16,776 nt of DNA from DATMER01 sp035536935 (lineage in GTDB: Bacteria > Acidobacteriota > Thermoanaerobaculia > Multivoradales > UBA5704), in NCBI GenBank assembly GCA_035536935.1, contig DATLNC010000071.1, forward strand, positions 1 to 16,776, given 5' to 3'. The position numbers and the translations under genes are program-made. Below, in pieces: positions 1 through 8,200 of the stretch (the first letter of the stretch is position 1; every line of letters starts with the position of its first letter). Under the pieces are notes generated by a model, which had not been told where the DNA came from, made no database searches, and worked only from the letters and a program-made list of their open reading frames with translations.

Positions 1-963
1 CGGCAGCGTCCGCCCCAATGGGCCGCCGCGGGAGCACCCGTCCTGGAGGCGCATACCCTGACCAAGGTCTACGGCGGCCGCTTTTCTCCCTCTCCCCCGG
101 CATGGGGGAGAGGGCCGGGGAGAGGGGGGATGAAATCAACCAGGGTCACGGCTTTATCGGGAGTCCGCTTCGAGCTGACCCCGGGCATCGTGGGCCTGCT
201 CGGCCCGAACGGCGCCGGCAAGACGACCCTGCTGCGCATCCTGACCGGGCTGCTCGACCCGAGCCGGGGGGAGGTCCGCTTCCGGGGCGTGGCCGTCAAT
301 CCCGAGAACCTCTCCGACTACCGCCGGCAGATCGGCTTCCTGCCGCAGGAGTTCAACGCCTACCCGGAGCTGACCGCCGAGCAGTTCCTCGACCACTGGG
401 CGATCGAGAGAGGGATGCCCGCGCGGGAGAGGCGCGAGGAGATCGAGCGCCTGCTCGCCGCGGTCGGCCTCGCGGAGCACGCCCGGCGCAAGGTGCGGGA
501 CTTCTCCGGCGGCATGCGCCAGAGGGTGGGGATCGCCCGCGCTTTGCTGGGCTCGCCGCCGATCCTGATCGTGGACGAGCCCACCACGGGCCTCGACGTG
601 GAGTCCCGCACCCGCTTCCGCCAGATCCTCCTGGAGCAGGCCGCGCAGCGGATCGTCCTCTTCTCCACCCATATCGCGAGCGACGTCGAGGCCGCGGCCT
701 CGCGCATCCTCCTCCTCCACCGCGGCCGGCTGCACTTCGACGGCACCCCCGAGGAGCTGACCGCCCGCGCCCGGGGCCGGGTCTTCCGCGCCCTGCTCGG
801 CGACGAGGACCTCGCCGAGTTCGGCCGCCGCTACCGCATCACCGCCCGGGTGCGCACCCTGGATGGCATCCGGGTACGCGCCGTCGCCCGCGCCGGAGAT
901 CCCCTCGCCGGCGAGGAGATCGAGCCCAGTCTCGAGGAGGCCTACCTGGCGGAGATCGACTAG
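1..963 (+). CDS. ABC transporter ATP-binding protein (export type), 5' end outside window, with in-frame repeat insertion
   Basis: This is the nucleotide-binding subunit of an ABC exporter (drug/Nat-type), cytoplasmic, powering a membrane partner not in this window. Counting from the ATG at 130 (277 residues): Walker A GPNGAGKTT at about 25-33, Q-loop FLPQE (Gln73), signature FSGGM at 125-129, Walker B ILIVDE at 145-150, H-loop His181 in STH, then a roughly 90-residue C-terminal domain. The only ATG/GTG/TTG in frame in the first 130 bases is that ATG. However, the same frame is open to base 1 and encodes VLEAHTLTKVYGG, the normal first beta-strand of an ABC domain, so the true start probably lies upstream of the window. 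A palindromic repeat separates this strand from VTALSGV, adding about 21 residues. Re-initiation at 130 behind the G-rich stretch is the alternative. DUF4442 follows after 12 bases, so the two are probably co-transcribed. The family is certain; the start is not. Confidence 0.88.
   Translation, partial: RQRPPQWAAAGAPVLEAHTLTKVYGGRFSPSPPAWGRGPGRGGMKSTRVTALSGVRFELTPGIVGLLGPNGAGKTTLLRILTGLLDPSRGEVRFRGVAVNPENLSDYRRQIGFLPQEFNAYPELTAEQFLDHWAIERGMPARERREEIERLLAAVGLAEHARRKVRDFSGGMRQRVGIARALLGSPPILIVDEPTTGLDVESRTRFRQILLEQAAQRIVLFSTHIASDVEAAASRILLLHRGRLHFDGTPEELTARARGRVFRALLGDEDLAEFGRRYRITARVRTLDGIRVRAVARAGDPLAGEEIEPSLEEAYLAEID
82..129. repeat. Small palindromic repeat element inserted in a coding sequence
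   Basis: A perfect 11-bp inverted repeat, CCCTCTCCCCC (88-98) and GGGGGAGAGGG (104-114), with a 5-base loop, is followed by a further CCGGGGAGAGGGGGG tract. This composition is typical of REP/BIME-like intergenic palindromes found in many GC-rich genomes. Here it lies inside the ABC ATPase frame, and the interrupted protein segments on both sides (KVYGG and VTALSG) are recognisable. The added segment is about 63 bases (82-144), a multiple of three. I see no second copy in this window. Confidence 0.75.
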
Positions 964-975
964 ACTCCCTGTCCC

Positions 976-1443
976 ATGGCCCAGCAGCGTAGAACGAGCG
1001 TGCTCCTGCGCATGCTGAGCTTCTGGCCGCCCTATCTCGGCGCCGGGATCCGGGTGCGGCCCTCCGCGGACCTGCGGACGTTCGACGTGCGGATGAAGCT
1101 CCGGTGGTGGAACCGGAACTACGTGAACACCCACTTCGGCGGCTCGCTCTACTCCATGTGCGATCCCTTCTTCATGCTGATCCTGATCCAGGCCCTGGGC
1201 CGCGGCTACGTGGTGTGGGACAAAGCGGCGACGATCCGCTTCCGCCGACCGGGGAAGGGGACGGTCCGGGCCACCTTCCACATCCCGCAGGAGAGGGTCG
1301 AGGAGATCCGGGCCGCCGCGGACCGCGGGGAGAAGATCGAGCCGGTGTTCACGGTCGAGGTCCGCGACGGGCAGGGCGAGGTTGTCGCGGAAGTAGAGAA
1401 GCTTCTATATGTCCGCCTTGCCAAGCCCCCGGGCGGCAGCTAA
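976..1443 (+). CDS. DUF4442 hotdog-fold protein (PaaI/YiiD-like thioesterase family)
   Basis: 155-residue cytoplasmic protein of the DUF4442 family, single hotdog domains related to acyl-CoA thioesterases. The substrate cannot be read from the sequence. Family-typical stretches are FWPPYLGAGIRV near the N-terminus, LRWWNRNYVNTHFGGSLYSM in the middle (the helix region that frames the active site in hotdog enzymes) and DKAATIRFRRPGKGTV, followed by strands ending in EVEKLLYVRL. The length matches the usual 150-160 residues. The ATG at 976 is 12 bases after the ABC ATPase stop, with no clear Shine-Dalgarno sequence, suggesting coupling to the upstream gene. Whether its function relates to the exporter is unknown; such small thioesterase-like genes occur in many contexts. 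Confidence 0.8.
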   Translation: MAQQRRTSVLLRMLSFWPPYLGAGIRVRPSADLRTFDVRMKLRWWNRNYVNTHFGGSLYSMCDPFFMLILIQALGRGYVVWDKAATIRFRRPGKGTVRATFHIPQERVEEIRAAADRGEKIEPVFTVEVRDGQGEVVAEVEKLLYVRLAKPPGGS

Positions 1444-1477
1444 GCTACACGCTCCGTTCCCTGAAGGAGACGTAACC

Positions 1478-2209
1478 ATGTTCCGACGCACGCTGCTCGT
1501 CCTGCTCGTCCTGACCCTCCCCCTGGGGGCCGGAGCCGACACGCTCTACACCATGAAGAGCCATACCGACGCCATCAAGATGGGCGGCCAGAGCCAGCCC
1601 GCCAAGGACGGCACGGTCAAGGTCTGGGCCGCCGGCGACCGCCTGCGGCGCGATGACGGCGAGCAGACCATGATCTTCCGCCTGGACAAGAACCGGCTCT
1701 ACATGGTGGACCATGAGGACAAGACGTACAGCGAGGTCCCCCTGCCGATCGATCTGCGCAAGATGATGCCCAAGGGAAGCGAGGCCATGGCCGACCAGAT
1801 CGCCGCGGGCATGAAGGTCACCGTGCAGGTCGCCCCGAGCGGCGAGACGAAGAAGGTCGGTCAGTGGAACGCCCGGCGCTTCGACGTGACGGTCCAGAGT
1901 GCCATGGGGATGAAGATCGCCACGACCATGTGGGTGAGCAAGGAGATCGAGGGCTTCGCGGGGTTCAACAAGATGGCCGGCGCCATGGCCTCGCTGCAGC
2001 CCGGGTCCGGGGAGTGGGTGAAGCAGTTGGAGAAGATCGAGGGCTTCCCGGTGCTGACCGAGTCGCAGGTGGACGCGCTCGGAGCCAAGTTCGGCACCCG
2101 CGAGGAGCTGGTCTCGGTCGAGACCAAGGCCGCCCCCGCAGGCCACTACGATCCCCCGGCCGGCTACAAGGTCCAGCCCTACAACCCGATCGCGGGGATG
2201 AGCCAGTAG
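1478..2209 (+). CDS. Secreted DUF4412-like protein
   Basis: 243 residues. I chose the ATG at 1478 because AAGGAG lies 8 bases upstream and a clean signal peptide follows (MFRRTLLVLLVLTLPLGAGA, cleavage before Asp21); upstream in-frame starts only add residues overlapping the previous gene. The mature part is mostly beta-strand and polar: YTMKSHTDAIKMGG, WAAGDRLRRDDGEQTMIFRLDKNRLYMVDHEDKTYSEVPL, then a helical region with IAAGMKVTVQVAPSGETKKVGQW and TTMWVSKEIEGF. This pattern (a value stored or displayed as a beta-sandwich, with a salt-bridge-rich segment around DKTYSE) resembles DUF4412 periplasmic proteins, whose function is unknown. It is the third gene of the + strand run, 34 bases after DUF4442, and converges on the signalling operon with only 5 bases between stops. 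Family assignment is from memory of the pattern and is moderate. Confidence 0.7.
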   Translation: MFRRTLLVLLVLTLPLGAGADTLYTMKSHTDAIKMGGQSQPAKDGTVKVWAAGDRLRRDDGEQTMIFRLDKNRLYMVDHEDKTYSEVPLPIDLRKMMPKGSEAMADQIAAGMKVTVQVAPSGETKKVGQWNARRFDVTVQSAMGMKIATTMWVSKEIEGFAGFNKMAGAMASLQPGSGEWVKQLEKIEGFPVLTESQVDALGAKFGTREELVSVETKAAPAGHYDPPAGYKVQPYNPIAGMSQ

Positions 2210-2214
2210 AAAGG

Positions 2215-3798
2215 CTAATCTCGGCCCTGCGAGATCTGCCGCCTTAGCAGCTCGTTCTCGAACGCCATGCCCACCTGGGCCGTGGCGAGCTCGAGGATGT
2301 CGATGTCCTCGATCGGGGTGTCCCGGTCGCCGTTGTCCGTGTAGATCACCGAGATCACGCGCTGGGCTCCCAGCACCGGGAAGACCACCACCTGGCCCGT
2401 GCGCGGACGGCCCACCATCTGGCGGAAGGCGTCGAGCAGGCCGGCCTGGTCGAAATCGACCGACTGGACCTCGCCCGTCTCCAGGCTGTGGGTAAGGACG
2501 CTCTCGCCCTCCATGGGCAGCTTCAGGCCGCGGGTCGACTCCGCCAGTGGCTTGCCCCGGGCGTCGACCCCGAAAGCGCCCAGCGCGACGAGATGATCGC
2601 GCTTGACCAGGAAAAGGATGGCGCGCTCCACCGACTCCGAGACGATGTGCATCAGGTTCAGCGCGACTGTCGCTGAAATCAGCCCCGAGCGCAGGTCGCC
2701 GAACACCCGCCGCAGCCGCGCCACGCCCGAGCGCGAATCCTCGGCCCGGCCGCCGCGGATCAGGTCGCGCCGCGTGTCGATCACATTCTCGACGCAGGCC
2801 ACGACCGCCTCCAGGTCCGGCGGCATCGCCGCCAGCACGCCGGCCTCGTAGGCCTTCACGAACGAGGAACCGGGGTCCACCAGGGCGATCAGGGAGACCT
2901 TGGGCCGGGCCCGGCGCACGGACGCGGCCTGGTCCAGGGTCACGCCGCCGCCCGCGCGCAGGTCGAGCAGGATGATCGGCTGCGGCTCGCCCGGGTTCGT
3001 GGTGCCGGCCTGGGCGAGCGTCGTCACCTCGACCCCGGCCACCTCGTCGTGCAGCGCCTCCCCCAGCCTCGCCGCGAAGACGTGGTCGGTGGAGACCAGG
3101 TGCACCTTGAGCTGCTCGGCCGCGTGCTTGGGGGCCTCGCGCATCCCCAGCTCTTCCATATCGGCGACCATCAGGCCGCCGCCGGACGCATGGGGCGCCG
3201 AGTCCATGATCATCGTGGGATTCGTGGCATCCCCGGCCGGATAGCCTCCACCCGCGTTGCGGCCGTCGTCGCGGCCCTCGGCCCGGTCCCGGTTGCGCTC
3301 GTCGAAGATGCGCGCCGCTTCGAGCAGCACCATCTGGGTGTTGATGTCCGCGTCGGGGAGGACGTCGCTCGGGTAGAGGGCGATGTCGTCGATCGGCCGC
3401 AGGTCGTCGATGGCGAACTCGAAGTTGCCCATGTCCCAGACCATGACCTCGGAGACCGCCTGCTCGATCTGCCTGGCGATCACCTGGCGCAGCCCCTCGG
3501 GATCGATCGACCCGGAGCCGACCAGGATCTGCCCGAGGGAGCGGCGCTCCGGCTCGGTCTGCTGCGAGTTGATGGCCCTCGTCAGGATGCCGCGGTCGAT
3601 CATCCCCGAGGTGATGAGGAGGTCGCCGAGCTTGGGAGTGTGGGGCGCCTGGGCGCTGACCAGCCGGCCCATGTGGAAGCCGATCATGGCGCGCTTGGTG
3701 CCCTGCGAGAGCAACAGCGTGCCCGTCCGCCGGCCGAGATGGATGAACTGCATCACATCGGCGACGGAAACGTCCTTGAGACTGCCGGAGATACCCAT
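2215..3798 (-). CDS. DUF4388 + degenerate receiver + GAF signalling protein
   Basis: 527-residue cytoplasmic protein. Residues 1 to about 165 form a DUF4388 (PatA N-terminal-like) domain: it begins MGISGSLKDVSVADVMQFIH, continues RRTGTLLLSQG and ends in IDPEGLRQVIARQIEQAV and FEFA. A low-complexity Gly/Asp linker follows (170-225). Residues 230-345 look like a receiver fold (KVHLVSTDHV, IILLDL, VSLIALVD, AGVLAAMPPD), but the N-terminal acidic pair is reduced to one Asp, the Ser/Thr switch position is Val, and the conserved Lys before Pro is Met. It is probably not phosphorylated normally. Residues 360-520 resemble a GAF domain (ISATVALNLMHIVSESVERAILFLVKRDHLVALG, then VVFPVLGAQRVISVIYTDN). 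The ATG at 3798 has GGAG about 9 bases upstream. It is the last gene of a three-gene operon, 15 bases after the GAF gene. The role is probably protein-protein signalling; no output domain is visible. Confidence 0.82.
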   Translation of the reverse strand: MGISGSLKDVSVADVMQFIHLGRRTGTLLLSQGTKRAMIGFHMGRLVSAQAPHTPKLGDLLITSGMIDRGILTRAINSQQTEPERRSLGQILVGSGSIDPEGLRQVIARQIEQAVSEVMVWDMGNFEFAIDDLRPIDDIALYPSDVLPDADINTQMVLLEAARIFDERNRDRAEGRDDGRNAGGGYPAGDATNPTMIMDSAPHASGGGLMVADMEELGMREAPKHAAEQLKVHLVSTDHVFAARLGEALHDEVAGVEVTTLAQAGTTNPGEPQPIILLDLRAGGGVTLDQAASVRRARPKVSLIALVDPGSSFVKAYEAGVLAAMPPDLEAVVACVENVIDTRRDLIRGGRAEDSRSGVARLRRVFGDLRSGLISATVALNLMHIVSESVERAILFLVKRDHLVALGAFGVDARGKPLAESTRGLKLPMEGESVLTHSLETGEVQSVDFDQAGLLDAFRQMVGRPRTGQVVVFPVLGAQRVISVIYTDNGDRDTPIEDIDILELATAQVGMAFENELLRRQISQGRD

Positions 3799-3813
3799 GG
3801 GCGGCGTCTCCGC

Positions 3814-4590
3814 TCACTCACCCCGGGCGAGCTTGACGAGGCTCTCCAGCGTGCGGAGCTTGCGGTCCTTGGTGGCGAACAGGCGGGCCGCGAACATGGC
3901 CGAGGCGGCATGGGCGGAGAGCAGGTCGAGCAGGTCGCGGTCCTCCGCCCGCAGGATCGGCTTGTGGTCGAGCAGCTTGAGCAGCACGAGCGCGCCCACG
4001 ATCTCGTTCTGGACCCGCAGCGGCACGGCAGACAGGGCCTGCGACTCGGGGGTCGGCCCCAGGCGGAGCACGCCGTCGCGCAGCGTCTGGTCCACCATGG
4101 GATCGCCGCCGGCATAGGTCTCGCCCGTGTAAGGGTTGTCCACCTCGTCGTACATCCCCTCGATGAGCGCGATCTCGTACCCGGGATCCTCCTCGCCGGG
4201 CACGTCGTCGCGGCGCAAGAGCAGGGCGAACTGCTCGGCGCCCAGCAAGTTGATGGCGATCTCGGCGATGGTGGCCTGGACCTCGGCGGGGTCCAGGGTG
4301 GCGTGGAGCTGGTAGGTGGCCACGTAGAGGTTCATCAGGCGGCCGCCCTGGTGCTCGGAGTCGACCAGGCGCGAGGCCAGCTCCTTGACGTCGGACTCGG
4401 CGGTGGACAGCCGGCGCTCCAGCTCGGCGATCCGTTCCTCGGCCGTGCCGGCGTCGCGCACCGCGGCGCCCTGCTGGCTGGCCTCGACGACGCGCAGGAG
4501 GTCGTTGGCCTTCTCCAGGGTGGAGCGCAGCTCGCCCAGGAGGTCGCGCCCGGGGACGGCGGTGGAGCTCAGCCGCCCGCTCTCGGTCAT
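3814..4590 (-). CDS. Coiled-coil GAF-domain protein
   Basis: 258 residues from the ATG at 4590. A TTG at 4608 would add six residues and overlap the upstream stop as TTGA, with AAGGG 6 bases before it, so it remains possible; I chose the ATG because both options have weak signals. Residues about 15-90 are heptad-rich and charged (LLGELRSTLEKANDLLRVVE, then EERIAELERRLSTAESDVKE), a predicted coiled coil. Residues about 90-245 fit a GAF domain (LYVATYQLHATLDPAEVQAT, LLGAEQFALLLRRDD, LSAVPLRVQNEIVGALVLLK, then AEDRDLLDLLSAHAASAM). There is no enzymatic or DNA-binding domain, so it probably acts as a sensor or adaptor that binds a small ligand or partner. It sits between the response regulator and the DUF4388 protein, which itself has a GAF domain, suggesting one signalling complex. 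Confidence 0.8.
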   Translation of the reverse strand: MTESGRLSSTAVPGRDLLGELRSTLEKANDLLRVVEASQQGAAVRDAGTAEERIAELERRLSTAESDVKELASRLVDSEHQGGRLMNLYVATYQLHATLDPAEVQATIAEIAINLLGAEQFALLLRRDDVPGEEDPGYEIALIEGMYDEVDNPYTGETYAGGDPMVDQTLRDGVLRLGPTPESQALSAVPLRVQNEIVGALVLLKLLDHKPILRAEDRDLLDLLSAHAASAMFAARLFATKDRKLRTLESLVKLARGE

Positions 4591-4604
4591 GCTGCCGCGC
4601 TCGT

Positions 4605-4982
4605 TCAAGCTGCGCCCTTCTTCTCCAGGCGGCTGATGACTTCCAGGATCTCCTCGCTGTGGAACGGCTTCTTGATGTAGGCCGTGGCTCCCGCCTCGAT
4701 CCCCCGCGCGGTGTCCTCCTCGCGCCCCTCGGTGCTGATGATGATCACCGGCAGGTCGGCGCGGGCGGCGTCGGAGCGCAGCTCGGCGAGGAATTCCAGC
4801 CCGTTCATGTTGGGCATGTTGATGTCGAGCAGCACGAGGTCGATATCCGCGTGGTCCTGGAGCCGGTCGAGGGCCTGGCGTCCGTCGGAAGCATAGACCA
4901 GCGGGTATTGACGCAGCATGACCTCGTACATCTTGTGCATCAGCTTCGAGTCGTCGACGACGAGCACTTTCCGTGGCTGCAA
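4605..4982 (-). CDS. Single-domain response regulator (CheY-like receiver)
   Basis: 125 residues, a receiver domain only. The acidic pair is Asp10-Asp11 (VLVVDDSK), the phospho-acceptor Asp53 (LVLLDINMPNMNG), the switch Thr84 (VIIIST) and the conserved Lys105 (YIKKPF), so all catalytic positions are present. I placed the start at the TTG at 4982: GGGAG lies about 7 bases upstream and the domain begins two to three residues later. The longer open frame to 5051 adds about 23 residues that do not look like protein and overlaps the candidate promoter. It is the first gene of an operon with the GAF and DUF4388 proteins. It presumably takes phosphate from a histidine kinase encoded elsewhere and acts by binding partners, perhaps these GAF proteins; no kinase of that type is in the window. 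Confidence 0.9.
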   Translation of the reverse strand: MQPRKVLVVDDSKLMHKMYEVMLRQYPLVYASDGRQALDRLQDHADIDLVLLDINMPNMNGLEFLAELRSDAARADLPVIIISTEGREEDTARGIEAGATAYIKKPFHSEEILEVISRLEKKGAA

Positions 4983-5022
4983 GGCTCTCTCCCGGACACA
5001 GTTGATGGGGCAGTCCAGGGGG

Positions 5023-5051
5023 AGTTTAGCCACAAATCCCAAAGGGCTCAA
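5023..5051 (-). promoter_or_regulatory. Candidate sigma70-type promoter of the response-regulator operon
   Basis: Read on the minus strand: TTGAGC, 17 bases, TAAACT. Both boxes match the sigma70 consensus at 4 of 6 positions and the spacing is ideal. Transcription would start about 30 bases before the TTG start at 4982. The same architecture is seen at two stronger sites in this window, which raises confidence somewhat. Confidence 0.4.
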
Positions 5052-5120
5052 GCCCGGGAGGGCTGTGACCTTCGGCGATGGACGCGATCCGATTGGATGG
5101 AATCAGATAAGGAGGGAAAC

Positions 5121-5196
<76 letters not shown>

Positions 5197-5215
5197 AGGC
5201 CTCACAAGGCGGCAT

Positions 5216-5244
5216 AGTGTAGCGGGAGAGCCCGGGGGAGTCAA
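5216..5244 (-). promoter_or_regulatory. Sigma70-type promoter of tRNA-Ala
   Basis: Read on the minus strand: TTGACT, 17 bases, TACACT. The -35 matches 5 of 6 and the -10 matches 4 of 6 consensus bases, with ideal spacing. The predicted start is about 13 bases before the mature tRNA 5' end, right for a monocistronic tRNA leader. It lies wholly in the gap after the kinase stop codon. Confidence 0.65.
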
Positions 5245-5253
5245 CGAGAGGCT

Positions 5254-8200
5254 TCAATCCTCATCGCCGACCCCGCTCAGCCCATAGCGCTTCATCTTGG
5301 CGCGCAACGTGTTGCGGGCGATGCCGAGGAGGCGGGCCGTCTCCCGGATGCGCCCGTTCGTCTGCGCCAGGCCGGCGCCGATGAGCTGGCGGTCGTAGCG
5401 CTCCAGCGCCTCCTCGTAGCCGCCCTCGGAGAGCCGAACCGTTGCGGAAAGACCGGGCGCGTCCGGCGGCTGCGCGACCGCCCGCCCCTTCACCTGGAGG
5501 GCGATCCAGCCGAAGTCGTCGGTGGTCAACACGTCGGAGCTCGAGAGCACGAAGGCGCGGTGCACCGCCGCTTCCAGCTCGCGCACGTTGCCCGGCCAGT
5601 CGTAGCCGTAGAAGACCTCCAGCACCGCCGGGTCCAGCTCCTTGAAGGGCCGCCCCTGGTCGCGGCTCACCTTTGCAAGAAAGTGCTGCACCAGGTAGGG
5701 GATGTCCTCCTTGCGCTGGCGCAGCGCGGGCAGCACGATCGGCAGGATGTTCAGGCGGTAGTAGAGGTCCTCCCGGAACTCGTTGCGGTGGATCGCCTCC
5801 TCGATCTCCAGGTTGGTGGCGGCGATCACCCGCACGTCGGCCTGGAGCGTGCGGGTGCCGCCGACGCGCTCGAACTCCTTCTCCTCCACCACCCGCAGGA
5901 GCTTCGACTGCACCGACATCGAGACCTTGCCGATCTCGTCCAGGAAGATCGTGCCGTGGTTGGCCAGCTCGAAGCGCCCCGGCTTCTGCCCCGAGGCGCC
6001 GGTGAACGCCCCCTTCTCGTGGCCGAAGAGCTCGCTTTCGACCAGGGTCTCGGGCAGGGCGGCGCAGTTGAAGTGGATGAACGGCGCCTGCCGCCGCGGC
6101 GAGATCGAGTGGAGGATGCGCGCCACCAGTCCCTTGCCCGTGCCGCTCTCGCCGCGGACCAGCACGGTCGAGTTGCTCTGGGCGACCTTCTCGATCATCT
6201 GCTTGAGCTCGACGATCGGACGGCTCTTGCCGATCATCGAGCCCAGGTTGTGCGAGGAGAGGATCTCGTTGCGCAGCGACTCGTTCTCCAGCTTGAGCCG
6301 CTGCCGGGACGCGTCCAGCTCGCTGAACAGCCGCGCGTTCTCGATCGCGATGGCCGCCTGGTCGGCGAAGCCGAGCAGGAACTCCAGGTCGGCCTGCCCG
6401 AACAGGTGGCGCGCCTCCCGGTGGTCGACGTAGATCGCGCCGGCCAGGCGGTCGCGGATCGCCAGGGGCACGCAGAGGATCGAGACGATGTGCCGGGCCA
6501 CGATCGACTCGGAGCCGGCGAAGCGGCCGTCGGTGAGCGCGTCGACCGCCAAAACCGGCTCCCGCGTCTCGACCACGCGGCGGACCACGCTCTCCGAGAG
6601 CTGCTGCCCTTCCTTCCCGTCCCCCCTGCCATCCAGGCCAATGTTGCGCGCGACCGCCACCTCCAGCTCCTTGGTCAGGCGGTCGGAGAGGACGATCATC
6701 CCCCGCTCGGCCCCGAGCCGCTCCAGGACCAGGTCCATGGTGCGGGAGAGTACCTCCTGGAGATCCAGGGTGGAGTTGATGACCTTGCCCACCTCGTAGA
6801 GCACGGAGCTGGCGCCGCGCCCCGTGGAGAAACGCTGGTGCTCGCGGATGCGCTCCAGGGCTCCGGACGCGCGCCGCGACTCCGTCTCCGCCCCCAGGCG
6901 TTCGAAGCCGGAGAGGGCCCGGCGCAACCGGCGCAAAGCCATGTCCACGTTCCACGTCCGCAGCCCCCATTCGTAGAGGCTGCGGGCGTGCTCATAGGGG
7001 GTCTCCAGTTCCTCCAGGAGACGGACGCCCTCCGAAAACAGGCTCTCTGCCCCGTCGACGTCGTCCCGTGCACTGGCGATCCGCGCCTCCACGACCAGAA
7101 GCTTGGCCTCGGAGAAGCGGTCGCCGGTCTCCTCCACCCGCCGGCGCGCCTCCGCGGCGTGGTGGCCGGCCGCCTCGAGCTCGCCGTCGCGCAGGGCGCG
7201 GTCGGCCAGGGAGATGTGGACCCGGGCGAGCATCTGCCCGATGCCCGCCTCCTCGGCCAGCTCCAGCGCCCTCTTCAGATGGGTGCCGGAGGCCTCCAGG
7301 TTGTCCCGGTCCTTCTCGATGAGCCCGATCTGGAGATGGCAGTGCGCGAGAAGATCCGGATCGCCCACCGCCTCGGCTCCCGCGAGGGCCTCGCGCGCCC
7401 GCCGCTCGGCCTCGGCGCCGCGTCCGCGCTTGCGGTCCAGAGAGGCGAGCTGGGCCAGGACGGCCAGGCGGTCGGGGTGCTCGGGCGTGTCCTCCAGAAT
7501 CTTGAGCGCGCGCTCCAGGTGGCGCTGGGCGCGCGGCCAGTGGCCCAGGATCTCCTCGGCCTCGCCCAGGTTCAGGCGCTGCGCCGCCTCGGTCTCGCGG
7601 GCACCCAGGCGCCGCGTCACCTCGATGCTGCGGGTCAGCGGCTCCCGCGCCGCCATCCAGTTGCCCCGGCTGCACTCCAGGATGCCGAGGTTGTTGAGGG
7701 CGAAGAGCTGGCCCCAGACGTCGTTGGTGCGCTCGTAGAAAGCCAGGTTGCGGCTGTAGAGATCCCGCGCCTGATCAAAGCGGCCGGTCTTCCAGAGGAC
7801 GTTGCCCAGGTTGTTGCGCAGCCGCAGCGCCAGGACCTCGTCCCCGACCCCCTCCGAAACCCAAAGGCCGCGGCGGATCAGCCGCTCGGCGCGGCGGAAG
7901 TCCCCCCGCGCAGCGTAGAGGTTGCCCAGCGTGTTGAGCAGGTTGGCGCGCTGGCGGTCGAGGTCCTCGCCGCCCGCCCGCGCCAGGGCCGAGCGCGCTG
8001 CATTGAACGCCCCTTCCCAATCGCCGAGATCGCGCAGAGCCAGAGACTTGCCATGGAGCAGGTCGATCTCCAGGTCGGGCTGGCGCAGGCCGGAGAGCTG
8101 GCGCAGCCCCTCCTCATGGCTGGCGAGGGCGGCCTCGTGCTCTCCCACCCGGGTGTGGAGGCGCCCCTTGCGCAGTTGCAGGCGGGAAGCCAGGGCGCGG

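Noticed and set aside
3049..4680. A 543-codon open frame on the + strand over the signalling operon
   Set aside because: It spans three real minus-strand genes and their junctions and shows no recognisable domain.
4983..5051. N-terminal extension of the response regulator to the TTG at 5051
   Set aside because: The extra 23 residues precede a complete receiver domain, and a good ribosome-binding site lies before the TTG at 4982; the candidate promoter overlaps the extension.
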